A stretch of DNA of 64,000 nucleotides from Methylobacterium mesophilicum SR1.6/6 (GTDB taxonomy: Bacteria > Pseudomonadota > Alphaproteobacteria > Rhizobiales > Beijerinckiaceae): assembly GCF_000364445.2 (NCBI RefSeq), contig NZ_CP043538.1, positions 1,619,612-1,683,611 of the forward strand. Reading direction: 5' to 3'. The notes beneath the pieces are model-generated. The model searched no databases and was not told where the DNA came from. It saw only the letters and a list, made by a program, of their open reading frames with translations. Positions 1 through 8,977 of the stretch are shown here, piece after piece; the first letter of the stretch is position 1, and every line of letters starts with the position of its first letter. A program made the translations under genes and the position numbers.

Positions 1-480
1 GCCGGTGCCGTTGGCGAGCGCCACCGTGTCGTAGACCCAGTGGATCGTGTTCGGCGTGCATTGCGGGCCGGTGAGGTCGGCGGTGCCGGCGCCGGTGTCG
101 ATGAAGACCTTGTTCTTCTCCTTGGTGACCTGGCTGATCGCCAGCGCCACCGAGGAGGTCACGCCGTCCGTGATCATGTCGACGGCGTCGCGGTCGTACC
201 ATTGCCGGGCGATGGCGGCGCCGACGTCGGGCTTGTTCTGGTGATCGGCGGAGACGATCTCGACCTTCAGGCCGTGCTGCTCCGGCTTGAAATCCTCGAT
301 CGCGAGCTTCGCGGCCACCACCGAGCCCTCGCCGCTGATGTCGGAATAGGCGCCCGAGCGGTCGCCGAGGATACCGATCTTCACGTTGGTCTGCGCGGCC
401 GCGGTGCCCATCATCAGGGCTCCGGCGATGGCTGCGAGGGTCGCGGGCCGGGCGATACGTCCGAACATCTTCGTTTCCAT
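1..480 (-). CDS. Branched-chain amino acid type ABC transporter substrate-binding protein (partial)
   Basis: This periplasmic binding protein of the Leu/Ile/Val (LivK) type captures a small solute for the ATP-binding genes encoded just upstream on the same strand. Only the first 160 residues or so are present; the C-terminus lies beyond the window start. The N-terminus shows a signal peptide (Arg, then a hydrophobic Ala/Leu/Met stretch ending AAAQ), followed by the family opening VKIGILGDRSGAYSDISGEG and the segment AAKLAIEDF. ATG 480 and in-frame ATG 468 are both possible starts; 468 gives the more typical signal peptide. Transcription order is livG, livF, then this gene, with about 80 bases after livF. 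The substrate cannot be told from the sequence. Confidence 0.9.
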   Translation of the reverse strand, partial: METKMFGRIARPATLAAIAGALMMGTAAAQTNVKIGILGDRSGAYSDISGEGSVVAAKLAIEDFKPEQHGLKVEIVSADHQNKPDVGAAIARQWYDRDAVDMITDGVTSSVALAISQVTKEKNKVFIDTGAGTADLTGPQCTPNTIHWVYDTVALANGTG

Positions 481-561
481 CCTCCAACGGCACGGTGGAT
501 TTGCACCGGCCAAGTATCGGGGCACCGTTTGCTGGCGCGTGTGCGGCTTTTAGCGCTAACC

Positions 562-1305
562 TCAGACGCCGAGATAGGCGTGAAGCTTGTCGATATTGGC
601 GTCAAGCTCGGCATTGGGGATCATGTCGACAACCCGGCCCTGCTCGATCACGAAGTGCCTGTCCGCGAGCGTCTGCGCGAAGCGGAAGTTCTGCTCGACC
701 AGCACGATCGTGTAGCCCTGAGCCTTCAATTGCTGGATGGTCCGGCCGATCTGCTGGACGATGACCGGCGCGAGACCTTCCGTCGGCTCGTCGAGCAGGA
801 TCAGCTTGGCGCCGGTCCGCAGGATCCGGCCGATCGCCAGCATCTGCTGCTCGCCGCCGGAGAGCTTGGTGCCCTGACTGCCGGCGCGCTCCTTGAGGTT
901 CGGGAAGAGCTGATGGATGTCGGCCACCGACATCCCGCCCGGCTTCACCCGGGGCGGCAGCATCAGGTTCTCGTGGACCGTGAGGCTCGCGAAGATCCCG
1001 CGCTCCTCCGGTACGTAGCCGAGCCCCAGGCGGGCGATGTTGCGCGAGGCCATCCTGATCGTCTCGACGCCGTCGTAGACGATTGAGCCGGCCCGCTTGC
1101 CGAGGATGCCGATGATCGCCCGGAGCGTCGTGGTCTTGCCGGCGCCGTTGCGGCCGAGCAGTGTGATCACCTCACCGGCGCGCACGTCGATGTCGATGCC
1201 GTGGAGGACGTGGCTCTCGCCGTACCAGCCCTCCAGCCCGCGGACGGTGAGGAGGGAACCGGTCGCGGAGGCCGGCGTGACCGTCTTCAGCGCCGCCTCA
1301 GGCAT
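562..1305 (-). CDS. livF: Branched-chain amino acid type ABC transporter ATP-binding protein LivF
   Basis: One of two cytoplasmic ATPases powering a Liv-type importer; 247 residues, normal for LivF. Walker A is GRNGAGKTTT (residues about 53-62), the signature is LSGGEQQML (about 148-156) and Walker B is LILLDEPTEGL (about 168-178). The LDEPTEGLAPVIV stretch is typical of LivF rather than LivG. Its start overlaps the end of livG by 8 bases, so the two are probably translationally coupled. The permease genes (livH, livM) are not in view and may lie beyond the window start, after the binding protein gene. Confidence 0.95.
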   Translation of the reverse strand: MPEAALKTVTPASATGSLLTVRGLEGWYGESHVLHGIDIDVRAGEVITLLGRNGAGKTTTLRAIIGILGKRAGSIVYDGVETIRMASRNIARLGLGYVPEERGIFASLTVHENLMLPPRVKPGGMSVADIHQLFPNLKERAGSQGTKLSGGEQQMLAIGRILRTGAKLILLDEPTEGLAPVIVQQIGRTIQQLKAQGYTIVLVEQNFRFAQTLADRHFVIEQGRVVDMIPNAELDANIDKLHAYLGV

Positions 1306-2092
1306 GTCCCGCCCCGATGTAAGCTTCGACCACGCGCGGGTCCTTCGAGACGGTGGCGTAATCGCCCTCCGCCAGCACCTGGCCGCGGGCCAGGACGGTG
1401 ATGCGGTCGGACAGCGACGCCACCACCGAGAGGTTGTGCTCCACCATCAGGATGGTGCGGTCCTTGGAGACGCGGCGGATGAGCTGCGCCGTGCGCTCGA
1501 CGTCCTCGTGGCCCATGCCGGCCATGGGCTCGTCGAGGAGCAGCATCTCGGGATCGAGGGCCAGCGTCGTGGCGATCTCGAGGGCGCGCTTGCGGCCGTA
1601 GGAGAGTTCGACCGCGAGAACGTCGGCGAAGTCGGACAGGCCGACCGCCTCGACCAGCGCCAGCGCCTCGCCGTTGAGCGCCCGCAGGACGCGCTCCGGC
1701 CGCCAGAAATCGAAGGAATCGCCGCGCCGCCGCCGCTGGAGCGCGATGCGGACGTTCTCCATCACCGTGAGGTGGGGGAAGACGGCGGAGATCTGGAAGG
1801 AGCGAACGAGGCCGAGCCGGGCCACGTCGGCCGCCTTCATGCCGGTGATGTCGCGATCCTTGTAGCGGATCTTGCCCGCGGTCGGGATCAGGAACTTGGT
1901 CAGCAGGTTGAAGCAGGTGGTCTTGCCGGCCCCGTTCGGTCCGATCAACGCGTGGATCGTCCCGCGCTCCACCTGCAAGGCCACATCGTTGACGGCCCGG
2001 AAACCGCGGAATTCCATCGTCAGGCCATCGGTCGCCAGGATCACGTCCCGAGCCAAGCGCGTCCCTCCCGGACATACATTCTTGCCGGCCAT
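1298..2092 (-). CDS. livG: Branched-chain amino acid type ABC transporter ATP-binding protein LivG
   Basis: Partner ATPase of LivF. Walker A is GPNGAGKTTC, the switch segment LGLVRSFQISAVFPHLTV is typical of LivG, the signature appears as LSYGRKRALEI and Walker B as MLLLDEPMAGMGHEDVE. The reading frame is open back to 2188, but ATG 2092 (MAGKNV) gives about 264 residues, closer to the usual LivG length, and removes an Arg-rich leader with no family look. It is first in its operon, and the 163 bases to the divergent dgoK start should hold the promoters of both. The signature deviates from canonical LSGGQ, as is common in LivG. Confidence 0.93.
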   Translation of the reverse strand: MAGKNVCPGGTRLARDVILATDGLTMEFRGFRAVNDVALQVERGTIHALIGPNGAGKTTCFNLLTKFLIPTAGKIRYKDRDITGMKAADVARLGLVRSFQISAVFPHLTVMENVRIALQRRRRGDSFDFWRPERVLRALNGEALALVEAVGLSDFADVLAVELSYGRKRALEIATTLALDPEMLLLDEPMAGMGHEDVERTAQLIRRVSKDRTILMVEHNLSVVASLSDRITVLARGQVLAEGDYATVSKDPRVVEAYIGAGHA

Positions 2093-2255
2093 ATCGCCGA
2101 TCCACCTGGGATCCGTCCATCGCAAACGCCCGACGCGATGCGACAATCCCCGGTGACTGATATCTTCCGCCTCCCCGCGGAGGCGCACCGCAACGGCGCT
2201 TGACCGCCCGAGGGCAGGCGCTTAACTCAGACAAATTGCCGCCGGGAGCTGTCGC

Positions 2256-3134
2256 ATGGGTGGTCGAGCGGCCTATCTCGCCGTCGACTGGGGCACGACC
2301 AACCGGCGCGCCTACGGGGTCGCGGCCGACGGCACCGTTGTGGACAGCCTGCAGGATGATCGCGGCGTCCTGGCTCTGGGTCCCGATGACTACCCCGCCG
2401 CGGTGGCAGACCTGCGCCAGCGCCTCGGTGCATACGAGGTCGTCGCCAGCGGGATGATCGGCTCCAGCCGAGGCTGGCGAGAGGTCCCCTACGTCACCGC
2501 GCCGGCCACCCTTGAGCACCTGGCGTCGGCCAGCCCGGAGGTTGCGCCCGGATTCCGGATCATCCCGGGTGTCGCGCTGACGGACAGCAAGCGGCCCGAT
2601 GTCATGCGGGGCGAGGAGATCCAGGTGCTCGGGGCGATCTGCACCGGCGCGGCGCCCCCGACCGCGCTGTTCTGCCAACCCGGCACCCACAACAAGTGGA
2701 TCGCGACCATCGAGGGCGCGATCGCGACGTTCACGACCGTGATGACGGGCGAGATTTTCGCCCTGCTCCGCGCTCATGGCGTCCTGGCAGGAATGCTCGA
2801 CACCCGGGTTGCCGACGGCGCCGCGTTCCGCCGCGGGCTCCGCCGCGGGATCGCGTCCCAGAATCTGGCCGCGACTCTGTTCGAGGTCAGGGCCGGGGTG
2901 CTCCTCGACCGCCTTGCGCCGGCCGATGCCGCCGCCTACGCCAGCGGCATCCTGATCGGGGCGGACGTGGCCACCCGCGAGGATCTCGCCAGCCGGCCGG
3001 TGCATCTGCTGGGCGACGGTCCGCTGGCCATCCTCTACGCCGTCGCGATTGCCGAGGCAGGCGGCACGCCGATCGTCGTGCCGGACGGGTTCACCACGGC
3101 CGGGATCCACGCCATCTGGAGCCACCGCGCATGA
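2256..3134 (+). CDS. dgoK: 2-dehydro-3-deoxygalactonokinase
   Basis: Phosphorylates 2-keto-3-deoxy-D-galactonate at O6 with ATP in the De Ley-Doudoroff pathway of galactose/galactonate breakdown. It has 292 residues, the normal size. The N-terminal phosphate-binding segment YLAVDWGTTNRRAYG is that of DgoK; ASGMIGSSRGWREVPYV and CQPGTHNKW are further family blocks. A GGGAG ribosome site precedes ATG 2256. It overlaps the aldolase gene by 4 bases (ATGA), making an operon whose second enzyme uses the kinase product. Galactonate dehydratase and a sugar acid transporter are not in the window. Confidence 0.95.
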   Translation: MGGRAAYLAVDWGTTNRRAYGVAADGTVVDSLQDDRGVLALGPDDYPAAVADLRQRLGAYEVVASGMIGSSRGWREVPYVTAPATLEHLASASPEVAPGFRIIPGVALTDSKRPDVMRGEEIQVLGAICTGAAPPTALFCQPGTHNKWIATIEGAIATFTTVMTGEIFALLRAHGVLAGMLDTRVADGAAFRRGLRRGIASQNLAATLFEVRAGVLLDRLAPADAAAYASGILIGADVATREDLASRPVHLLGDGPLAILYAVAIAEAGGTPIVVPDGFTTAGIHAIWSHRA

Positions 3135-3766
3135 CCATCCTGGATCGATTCGAGGCGGCCTTCGCCGCCTGCCCCCTCGTGGCGATCCTGCGCGGTCTGA
3201 CGCCGGAGGAAGCGCCGGAGGTGGGCGAGGCCCTGGTTCAGGCCGGGTTCACCCTGGTCGAGGTTCCGTTCAACTCGCCCAATCCCCTGCGCAGCGTCGC
3301 GATCCTCGCCGAACGTCTGGCCGGGCGCGCCCTGGTGGGAGCCGGCACGGTGCTGACGACCGCTCAGGTCGAGGCGGTCGCCGCCGCCGGCGGGACGCTC
3401 GTGGTTTCACCCAACACCGATGCCGCCGTGATCCGGGCCAGCGTCGGGGCCGGTCTGGTCTCGCTGCCCGGCTACCAGACGCCGACTGAAGCCTTCGCGG
3501 CGCTGGCGGCCGGCGCGACCGCGCTGAAGCTTTTTCCCGCCGATGTCGCCTCGCCCGCCGCCCTGAAGGCGCACCGTGCCGTCCTTCCTGCGGGAAGCCG
3601 CGTGCTCGCCGTCGGCGGCGTCACGCCGGACGGCATCGCGGCCTGGCGTCAGGCCGGAGCCGACGGCTTCGGACTGGGTTCGAACCTTTACCGCCCCGGG
3701 AAGTCGGCGACGGAAGTCGCCCGGGACGCGACCGAATTCGTCGCCGCCCTCCGGCGATCCGCCTAG
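3131..3766 (+). CDS. dgoA: 2-dehydro-3-deoxy-6-phosphogalactonate aldolase
   Basis: A KDPG-aldolase-family class I aldolase that splits 2-keto-3-deoxy-6-phosphogalactonate to pyruvate and glyceraldehyde 3-phosphate. Of 211 residues, ILRGLTPEEA holds the conserved Arg and an active-site Glu is expected in LVEVPFNSP; LVGAGTVLT, SPNTD and LPGYQTPTEAF are family blocks, and the Schiff-base lysine is in ATALKLFPA. VGGVTPDGIAAW and GADGFGLGSNLY complete the barrel. The PFNSP segment favours the galactonate enzyme over Eda. Its start overlaps the dgoK stop. Confidence 0.94.
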   Translation: MTILDRFEAAFAACPLVAILRGLTPEEAPEVGEALVQAGFTLVEVPFNSPNPLRSVAILAERLAGRALVGAGTVLTTAQVEAVAAAGGTLVVSPNTDAAVIRASVGAGLVSLPGYQTPTEAFAALAAGATALKLFPADVASPAALKAHRAVLPAGSRVLAVGGVTPDGIAAWRQAGADGFGLGSNLYRPGKSATEVARDATEFVAALRRSA

Positions 3767-3797
3767 GGCGCTTTCCTCCGAAGAGGATGCCGCTCCG

Positions 3798-3866
3798 GCG
3801 CAAGAGAACGCATTTCAGCATGACTCGGGAGCCGTGCCCGATCGCGACACGATCAGGCACAGCTTC
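3798..3866 (+). repeat. Intergenic repeat, copy 1
   Basis: A stretch just downstream of dgoA that resembles the one at 21489-21557. Both begin GCGCAAGAGA(A/G)CGC and, after a variable spacer, share GAGCCG, two variable bases, CCCGATCGC and a (G/A)AC(A/G)CGATC segment. Copy 1 keeps an imperfect inverted repeat around its centre. Role unknown; it could be a REP-like or mRNA 3-prime-end element. Confidence 0.5.
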
Positions 3867-3968
3867 GAGGCCCGGTTGCATCTGCGACCGGTCTTCAGCC
3901 GCAGGTCTTGGACCGGCGATCGCACGGGCCTATCAGGCCGGATCGTTTCGGGCGGCGGGAGCAGAGGC

Positions 3969-5135
3969 ATGGTCGATGAGCGCGCGCAGGCGTCCGGGGA
4001 CGACGGTCTCGACGGGCTCGAAACGCCGTGCCTGATCCTCGATGCGGACCGTCTCAAGGCCAATGTCGACGGGATGCGCCGACGGCTCGACAAGTTGGGA
4101 GTCGCGTTACGACCTCATCTGAAGACTGCGAAATCACTTCCCGTGGCGCGAATGGCCATGTCGCGGCCGGACGGTCCCGCTACGGTCTCGACCTTGCGCG
4201 AGGCCGAATATTTCGCCGAAGGCGGCGTCCGGGACATGATCTACGCGGTGGGCATCGCGCCCCAGAAGCTCGATCGGGTCGGGGCCATCCGCAGGCGCTG
4301 CACAGCCGATCTGGCAATCGTCCTCGATTCACGCGCGCAGGCCGAAGCGGTCGCGCTCTGGAGCCGCCGCGCGGGCGATGCGCTCCCGGTGCTGATCGAG
4401 GTTGATGCCGATGGTCACCGGTCGGGCGTCGACCCGCGGGATGCGGAACAGTTGCGGGCCATCGGCGATGCGCTCGCTGAAGGGGCCGAGCTGCGCGGCG
4501 TCCTGCTCCATGCCGGCGACAGTTATGGGCTCAGCGACCCGGTTGCGCTGCGCGCGGCCGCGGAGGCCGAGCGGTCGGCCGCGGTCGCGGCGGCCTCGAT
4601 CCTCCGGGACGCGGGCCTGCCCTGCCCCACGGTGAGCATCGGCTCGACCCCGACCGCGCGCTACGCCGCCCACCTCGAAGGCATCACCGAGGTGCGGGCT
4701 GGGGTGTTCATGATCGGCGATCTTTTCCAAGCCGGGGTCGGCTCCTGTGCGGTGGAGGAGATCGCGCTAACCGTGCTGACAACGGTCATCGGCCATCAGC
4801 ACCAGAAAGGTTGGATCATCACGGATGCCGGCTGGATGGCCCTGTCACGCGACCGGGGCACGGCCAGACAGGCGATCGATCAGGGGTATGGCATCGTCTG
4901 CGATCGTGCCGGGCGTCCCCTTGAGGATCTGATCGTCCGGGACGCCAATCAGGAACACGGCATCCTTGCCCTGCGGGCTGGTGCGTCGGCCGCGCTACCG
5001 GATCTTCCGATCGGCACGCGCCTGCGCATCCTGCCGAACCACGCCTGCGCCACCGGGGCGCAGCACGATCGCTATCATGTCGTCGCCGAAGGCCGGCACA
5101 AGGGCGAAATTTGGCCGCGCATCAACGGATGGTGA
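3969..5135 (+). CDS. D-threonine aldolase / D-serine dehydratase-like PLP enzyme
   Basis: A fold-type III (alanine racemase N-terminal-like) PLP enzyme of 388 residues, of the group that cleaves D-threonine or related D-3-hydroxy amino acids, or dehydrates D-serine. LETPCLILDADRLKANVD is the family start, RPHLKTAKS carries the PLP lysine, and the C-terminal DSD1-type domain ends PNHACATGAQHDRYHVV, with the His-x-Cys pair typical of the metal site. The frame is open upstream, but ATG 3969 starts right before the conserved region. It follows dgoA by about 200 bases holding a repeat, so it may be a separate unit. The exact substrate cannot be assigned. Confidence 0.87.
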   Translation: MVDERAQASGDDGLDGLETPCLILDADRLKANVDGMRRRLDKLGVALRPHLKTAKSLPVARMAMSRPDGPATVSTLREAEYFAEGGVRDMIYAVGIAPQKLDRVGAIRRRCTADLAIVLDSRAQAEAVALWSRRAGDALPVLIEVDADGHRSGVDPRDAEQLRAIGDALAEGAELRGVLLHAGDSYGLSDPVALRAAAEAERSAAVAAASILRDAGLPCPTVSIGSTPTARYAAHLEGITEVRAGVFMIGDLFQAGVGSCAVEEIALTVLTTVIGHQHQKGWIITDAGWMALSRDRGTARQAIDQGYGIVCDRAGRPLEDLIVRDANQEHGILALRAGASAALPDLPIGTRLRILPNHACATGAQHDRYHVVAEGRHKGEIWPRINGW

Positions 5136-5151
5136 CGCGCGGCCTTCGGTC

Positions 5152-5391
5152 TTATCGACGGGTGGCGACGCTTCGGACGGACCCGCCCTTCTGGTCCATG
5201 ACGACGCGGCAGGCGGTGCTCAGGCTGGCGCGCCGCTCGCGCAGACAGGCCGTGATCGCCCCGGCGTTGGGAATCTGCGCCGCGCAGAGGCGCAGGACAT
5301 CCGGGGTGCAGGCCGAGCGCTCATCCGGCGTCTCGGCGAGGGCCGGTGCCGCGCCAACGATGGCGAGCAGGGCGAAGAGGGCGGGTTTCAT
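5152..5391 (-). CDS. Small secreted cysteine-rich protein
   Basis: Encodes 79 residues: a clear signal peptide (MKPALFALLAIVGAAPALA) followed by a short domain with paired cysteines (CTPDVLRLC, then ACLRERRASLSTACRVVM). Small periplasmic proteins with this Cys spacing are common in Methylobacterium and other Rhizobiales; no biochemical role is known to me. ATG 5391 is chosen because it begins the signal peptide; the frame runs further upstream without coding character. It converges with the preceding PLP enzyme gene, whose stop lies 16 bases away. Confidence 0.75.
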   Translation of the reverse strand: MKPALFALLAIVGAAPALAETPDERSACTPDVLRLCAAQIPNAGAITACLRERRASLSTACRVVMDQKGGSVRSVATRR

Positions 5392-5540
5392 CGAAGCGCT
5401 CCCCCGTAAACAGATGCGAGTGAATGGACCGGCCAAGTCTGGGCACCGGGCGAGAACGCCGTCGACGCCCATTATTTCCGCGGCTCGCAGGCGTGATTTG
5501 CCGCGGGCCTACGCCGGGATGCTGCGAGGGTGCGTACGGT

Positions 5541-5714
5541 TCAGGGACGCGTCACCGGGGCGATGGCACCCGTGGCGACCGGATCGGTTAAGGCCGCGCC
5601 GATCGACGGCTGCGCTCGCTGCCGGTCGACCTTGTCGGCGGAGACGAGCGCGGCGGCGATCAGGGCCGAGACGGCCAGCGTCGCCTTCACCACATTCCAG
5701 AGCCGCGCGAACAT
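5541..5714 (-). CDS. Small single-pass membrane or exported hypothetical protein
   Basis: A 57-codon frame encoding MFARLWNVVKATLAVSALIAA followed by a short polar tail that includes ATGAIAP. The N-terminus looks like a membrane anchor or uncleaved signal. It is not recognised. Hydrophobic character and a matching start-stop pair are the only support; a longer plus-strand frame across the same bases looks like Arg-rich shadow. Confidence 0.45.
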   Translation of the reverse strand: MFARLWNVVKATLAVSALIAAALVSADKVDRQRAQPSIGAALTDPVATGAIAPVTRP

Positions 5715-5856
5715 GGCCGAGCCTCACCGATTTACGGAGCGCGAGCGGCGGATCTGCCACGCTCAGCGGTTCGGTCATCCTCGGCGGCAGCCCTTCCCAA
5801 AACCTTTCCCGCCGGCATCTACATTGATGTCCGTCGGGACCTGATGCATTCGCGCC

Positions 5857-6777
5857 TCACAGGGCCGACGGTTCGATTGACGCTTCGGCCGCCAGTGCCT
5901 CGAAGACCAGCGCGTGTCGTTGCGCCAACGCGTCCACGTCCGTCGTGTAGCCGCCGCCGATCACCGCCACGAGCGGGATGCCGCGCGCACGGGCCTGGGC
6001 CACCACTAAGCGGTCCCGCGCCAACAGCCCCCCATCGGTGAGGCAGAGCCGGCCGAGGCGGTCGTCGCGGTGGGGATCGACCCCGGCATTGTAGAATACG
6101 ATGTCCGGAGCGAGGGCGTCGAGGAGGGCCGGCAGGCGTGCGCGGAGAACCTCGAGATAGCCGCTGTCCTCCAGACGATCCGGCAGCCCGATATCGAGAT
6201 CGCCGGCGATTTTCTGAGCGGGGTAGTTGTTCTCGCAATGAACGGAGAGGGTGAACAGATCCGGCGACAGGGCGAGGCAGTCCGCCGTACCGTCCCCCTG
6301 GTGAACGTCGAGATCGACCACGAGGGCGCGCTGGATCAGCCGCTCGGCCTGCAATGTGCGCGCGGCCACCGCCACGTCGTTCAGCACACAGAACCCTGCG
6401 CCCTGCCGGCGCCGGGCATGGTGGCTGCCTCCCGCGGCGCTGCCGGCCAGCCCTTCCGCGAGCGCGAGTCGCGCGGCCAGAAGGGTCCCGCCCACCGAGG
6501 CACGGGAGCGTCGGACCAAAGCGTCATCGACGGGCAGGCCGATCGCCTTTTCGATGTCAATCGATACGGCGCCGTCGAGAACTGCAGCGACGTAGGCCGC
6601 GTCGTGGGCGCGCACGAGGACGTCCGCGCTGGCCGGCTCCGGCGTCACGAAGCCGAGCGGTGCGAGCCCTCTGGCGATCAGGGTCTCGGCGAGGAGACCG
6701 TATTTCCGCATCGGAAACCGGTGGCCGGACGGAAGCGGTGCCTCGTAGGCCGGATGGAAGGCGATCGGCGGGATCAC
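5857..6777 (-). CDS. Histone deacetylase family protein (AcuC / acetylpolyamine amidohydrolase-like)
   Basis: A zinc-dependent deacetylase-fold enzyme of 306 residues. GGSHHARR (about 117-124) holds the paired catalytic histidines, VVDLDVHQGDGTAD the zinc-binding Asp and His, YNAGVDPHRDD the second metal Asp, and VIGGGY the late loop carrying the transition-state residue. Bacterial members act on acetylated small molecules or lysines; the substrate here is unknown. The start is GTG 6777, overlapping the stop of the upstream FAD oxidoreductase by 4 bases (GTGA), so the two genes form a coupled pair. Confidence 0.9.
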   Translation of the reverse strand: MIPPIAFHPAYEAPLPSGHRFPMRKYGLLAETLIARGLAPLGFVTPEPASADVLVRAHDAAYVAAVLDGAVSIDIEKAIGLPVDDALVRRSRASVGGTLLAARLALAEGLAGSAAGGSHHARRRQGAGFCVLNDVAVAARTLQAERLIQRALVVDLDVHQGDGTADCLALSPDLFTLSVHCENNYPAQKIAGDLDIGLPDRLEDSGYLEVLRARLPALLDALAPDIVFYNAGVDPHRDDRLGRLCLTDGGLLARDRLVVAQARARGIPLVAVIGGGYTTDVDALAQRHALVFEALAAEASIEPSAL

Positions 6778-7715
6778 GCTGCCAAGACCCGATCGGTCAG
6801 TATCGCCTCGGCGAGTGCCAAGCCACTATCATGGGCGGCCTCGATACGGGGGCCGAGGCACCAATCGCCGGCGGCGCCGAGGCGCATGGTGCCGTCGTAC
6901 AGACAGGGACGGCCGAGCGCGGTTTCGACCGCAGCGTAGCGCCAACGATGCGCCCCGGCATAGGCCGGCCTCAGATCGGCGCCAAGTTCTTCCTCCGTGG
7001 CTTGGACGAGGGCGGAGACGATCGCTTCGCGCGGTTCCTCGAGATGGAGGCGGGACCATGCCGGCGTCGTATGAACGGTGAGCCGGGTGCCACCTGGCCG
7101 GCCTGGCTTTGAAGAGTCGCAGGCGATAAGGCTGATTGGCGCCCGTCGAGGTTCTATCAGGTTCGCCGCTACGCCGATCTCGGTCGCAATCATCAGCGAC
7201 CAGCAGGGCGCATAGATCGCGCGCTCGACCCCCGGCAGCGCCAGACCGGAGGCATCGAGCAGCGCCGCGACCTGCGGTGCCGGGGAGGTGATCGCGACGG
7301 CCGCGAAAGGACCGTGGACTGCACCCCTATCGTCCTCCAGATGCCAAGTGGCCGCGTTCCGATGAATGCGCCTGATCGTGGTGGCGGTCGCGACGGGTAG
7401 GCCGCGGAGGAGATCGCGCACCGGCGCGGTCATGTCGGGAACGCCGACCCATCGCCTGGAACCGGCCCAGGGCGCGACGATGCCCCGCCGCTCCCAATTC
7501 TCCAGGCGGGATGCGAAAGCCGGACCATGAGCCCGCATGAACTGCGCACCGTGATCGAACTGCAGCGCATCGACGCGGCGCAGCGCCATCCGGCCGCCAA
7601 TGCCGCGACCTTTGTCGAAGACCCGAACCGGCTGCCCGGCATCGGCGAGACGCCGCGCAACGACGGCGCCGGCCATGCCGGCTCCCAAAATCGCGACAAC
7701 CTGTTGCGTCTCCAC
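6774..7715 (-). CDS. Renalase-like FAD-dependent amine oxidase family protein
   Basis: A 313-residue flavoprotein. VAILGAGMAGAVVARRL is the N-terminal dinucleotide-binding fold, and VFDKGRGIGGRMALRR plus LQFDHGAQFM match the renalase / NAD(P)-binding amine oxidase group. A C-terminal FAD contact appears in LGAAGDWCLGPRIEAA. Renalase-type enzymes oxidise misreduced (2- or 6-dihydro) NAD(P)H; whether this one does is inference. The start is GTG 7715 and the gene overlaps the deacetylase gene by 4 bases. Confidence 0.85.
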   Translation of the reverse strand: METQQVVAILGAGMAGAVVARRLADAGQPVRVFDKGRGIGGRMALRRVDALQFDHGAQFMRAHGPAFASRLENWERRGIVAPWAGSRRWVGVPDMTAPVRDLLRGLPVATATTIRRIHRNAATWHLEDDRGAVHGPFAAVAITSPAPQVAALLDASGLALPGVERAIYAPCWSLMIATEIGVAANLIEPRRAPISLIACDSSKPGRPGGTRLTVHTTPAWSRLHLEEPREAIVSALVQATEEELGADLRPAYAGAHRWRYAAVETALGRPCLYDGTMRLGAAGDWCLGPRIEAAHDSGLALAEAILTDRVLAA

Positions 7716-8977
7716 AATGCCGCCCTGTCGTACGCGACTCCGCTCGCCGCACGATCCGAAACCTAGCGGAGCCCGTTGCGTCAGTCAGGGCGACCGCCTG
7801 TCACGATCGACCACTGGACGAGGGGTGACCCGGCCAGGGATACGATTGACGATCCATCAGCGACGGATGCCGATTTGAAGGCGCTTCATCCTCGGGAAGA
7901 CCGACCTGCTTGCGCTCTTCCTGGAGCAGAGCGTGCATCGCCGGCCTGTCGGGCGATGCCGGTTGTTCGCGCGGACGACCTCTTGGCCGCGACATTCTCG
8001 TGGTAGCCGCTGTCCCAGTAGATGAGATGGGACCGACAGCGCCCCAGGCCTCCAGGGGGCCCTGGCCAGCATCAGCACCATATCCGTGCGGAACGCTGCC
8101 TTCGGCGTCGCCGACGCCATCAAAGCGTCGATGTCGTGCTGATAGGCCGCGAGGGCGGCAGGGCGATCAGCAGGGCCTGGGCGTAGGCGCGGCGGATTTT
8201 TCCGGGCGAGCGGATCAGGCTCTCGAGCGGGTCAGTTACATTGTGTTACTGATCGATCATGAAGACGGGTGCCGCTGCGCGGTCCTGCAGCTCCATTAAC
8301 TCGTTGAGGACTGACATCACAGTTGCATTCTCGTTCTGAGATGCGCTTGGCGAGCAGTCGCTTGATGGCGCGGAGGATCCGTTCGCCCGCAAGGGGCTCT
8401 ACGGAGCGGCTCCCTTACGTTCGATAAGAGGACATGTCTGCGTGTCGCCGCGAGGGACTGCGACGAGCGACGGTGCAGCGCGGCTGTTTCCTCAGGACGC
8501 GATTGACGACTATCCGTGCGCTGCGTTCTCTCATTGCAGAGTGACGTCGACAGCCTGTTTAATGCATATCCTTCATTATGGCGGATTATATTGTCGTCGT
8601 GATCAAATCAATACATTCTGAAAGCGGTAAATGATGAGTATTATTTTGTTTAAGCTCAATTCGTCCGCGGTAATCGCGGTTGACAAATATTGGGGCATTT
8701 GCCGCTTGCGAAGCCAGGGAGCGTGTTGAGTTGCTGTCAAATCGCGAAGCGTGGCCATTAGACGATTGCAGGACAAAAAGACATGCGTCCGCAATATAGC
8801 GTTACGACGCGCTCACGAAAGTGAGACTTTCGACGCGGTAAAGCATTGCTGCTTCGTAAATTGGGCCCATATCGCCGATTTATCGACCGGATAATTGGCC
8901 CTTGAATCTTTCGTGCTTATCTCGGTCGATCCGGATAAACCGAACGCTCTCAGTCAGCGAAACGCTTAGGAGACTGA
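7716..8977. other. 1.26-kb region without an intact gene; decayed coding traces and an AT-rich segment
   Basis: No convincing gene is present. On the minus strand around 8090-8330, short stretches in different frames look protein-like (SLIRSPGKIRRAYAQAL; AAYQHDIDALMASATPK; MSVLNELMELQDRAAAPV) but are broken by stops and frame changes, as in an eroded gene I cannot name. From about 8560 to 8960 GC content falls far below the surroundings. The stretch ends exactly at the 3-prime end of tRNA-Phe, a common integration site, so it may be the remnant of an inserted element. Confidence 0.5.

Noticed and set aside
1287..3125. 612-codon minus-strand frame covering livG and dgoK
   Set aside because: Its translation is Arg/Pro/Gly-rich; livG and dgoK explain the same bases.
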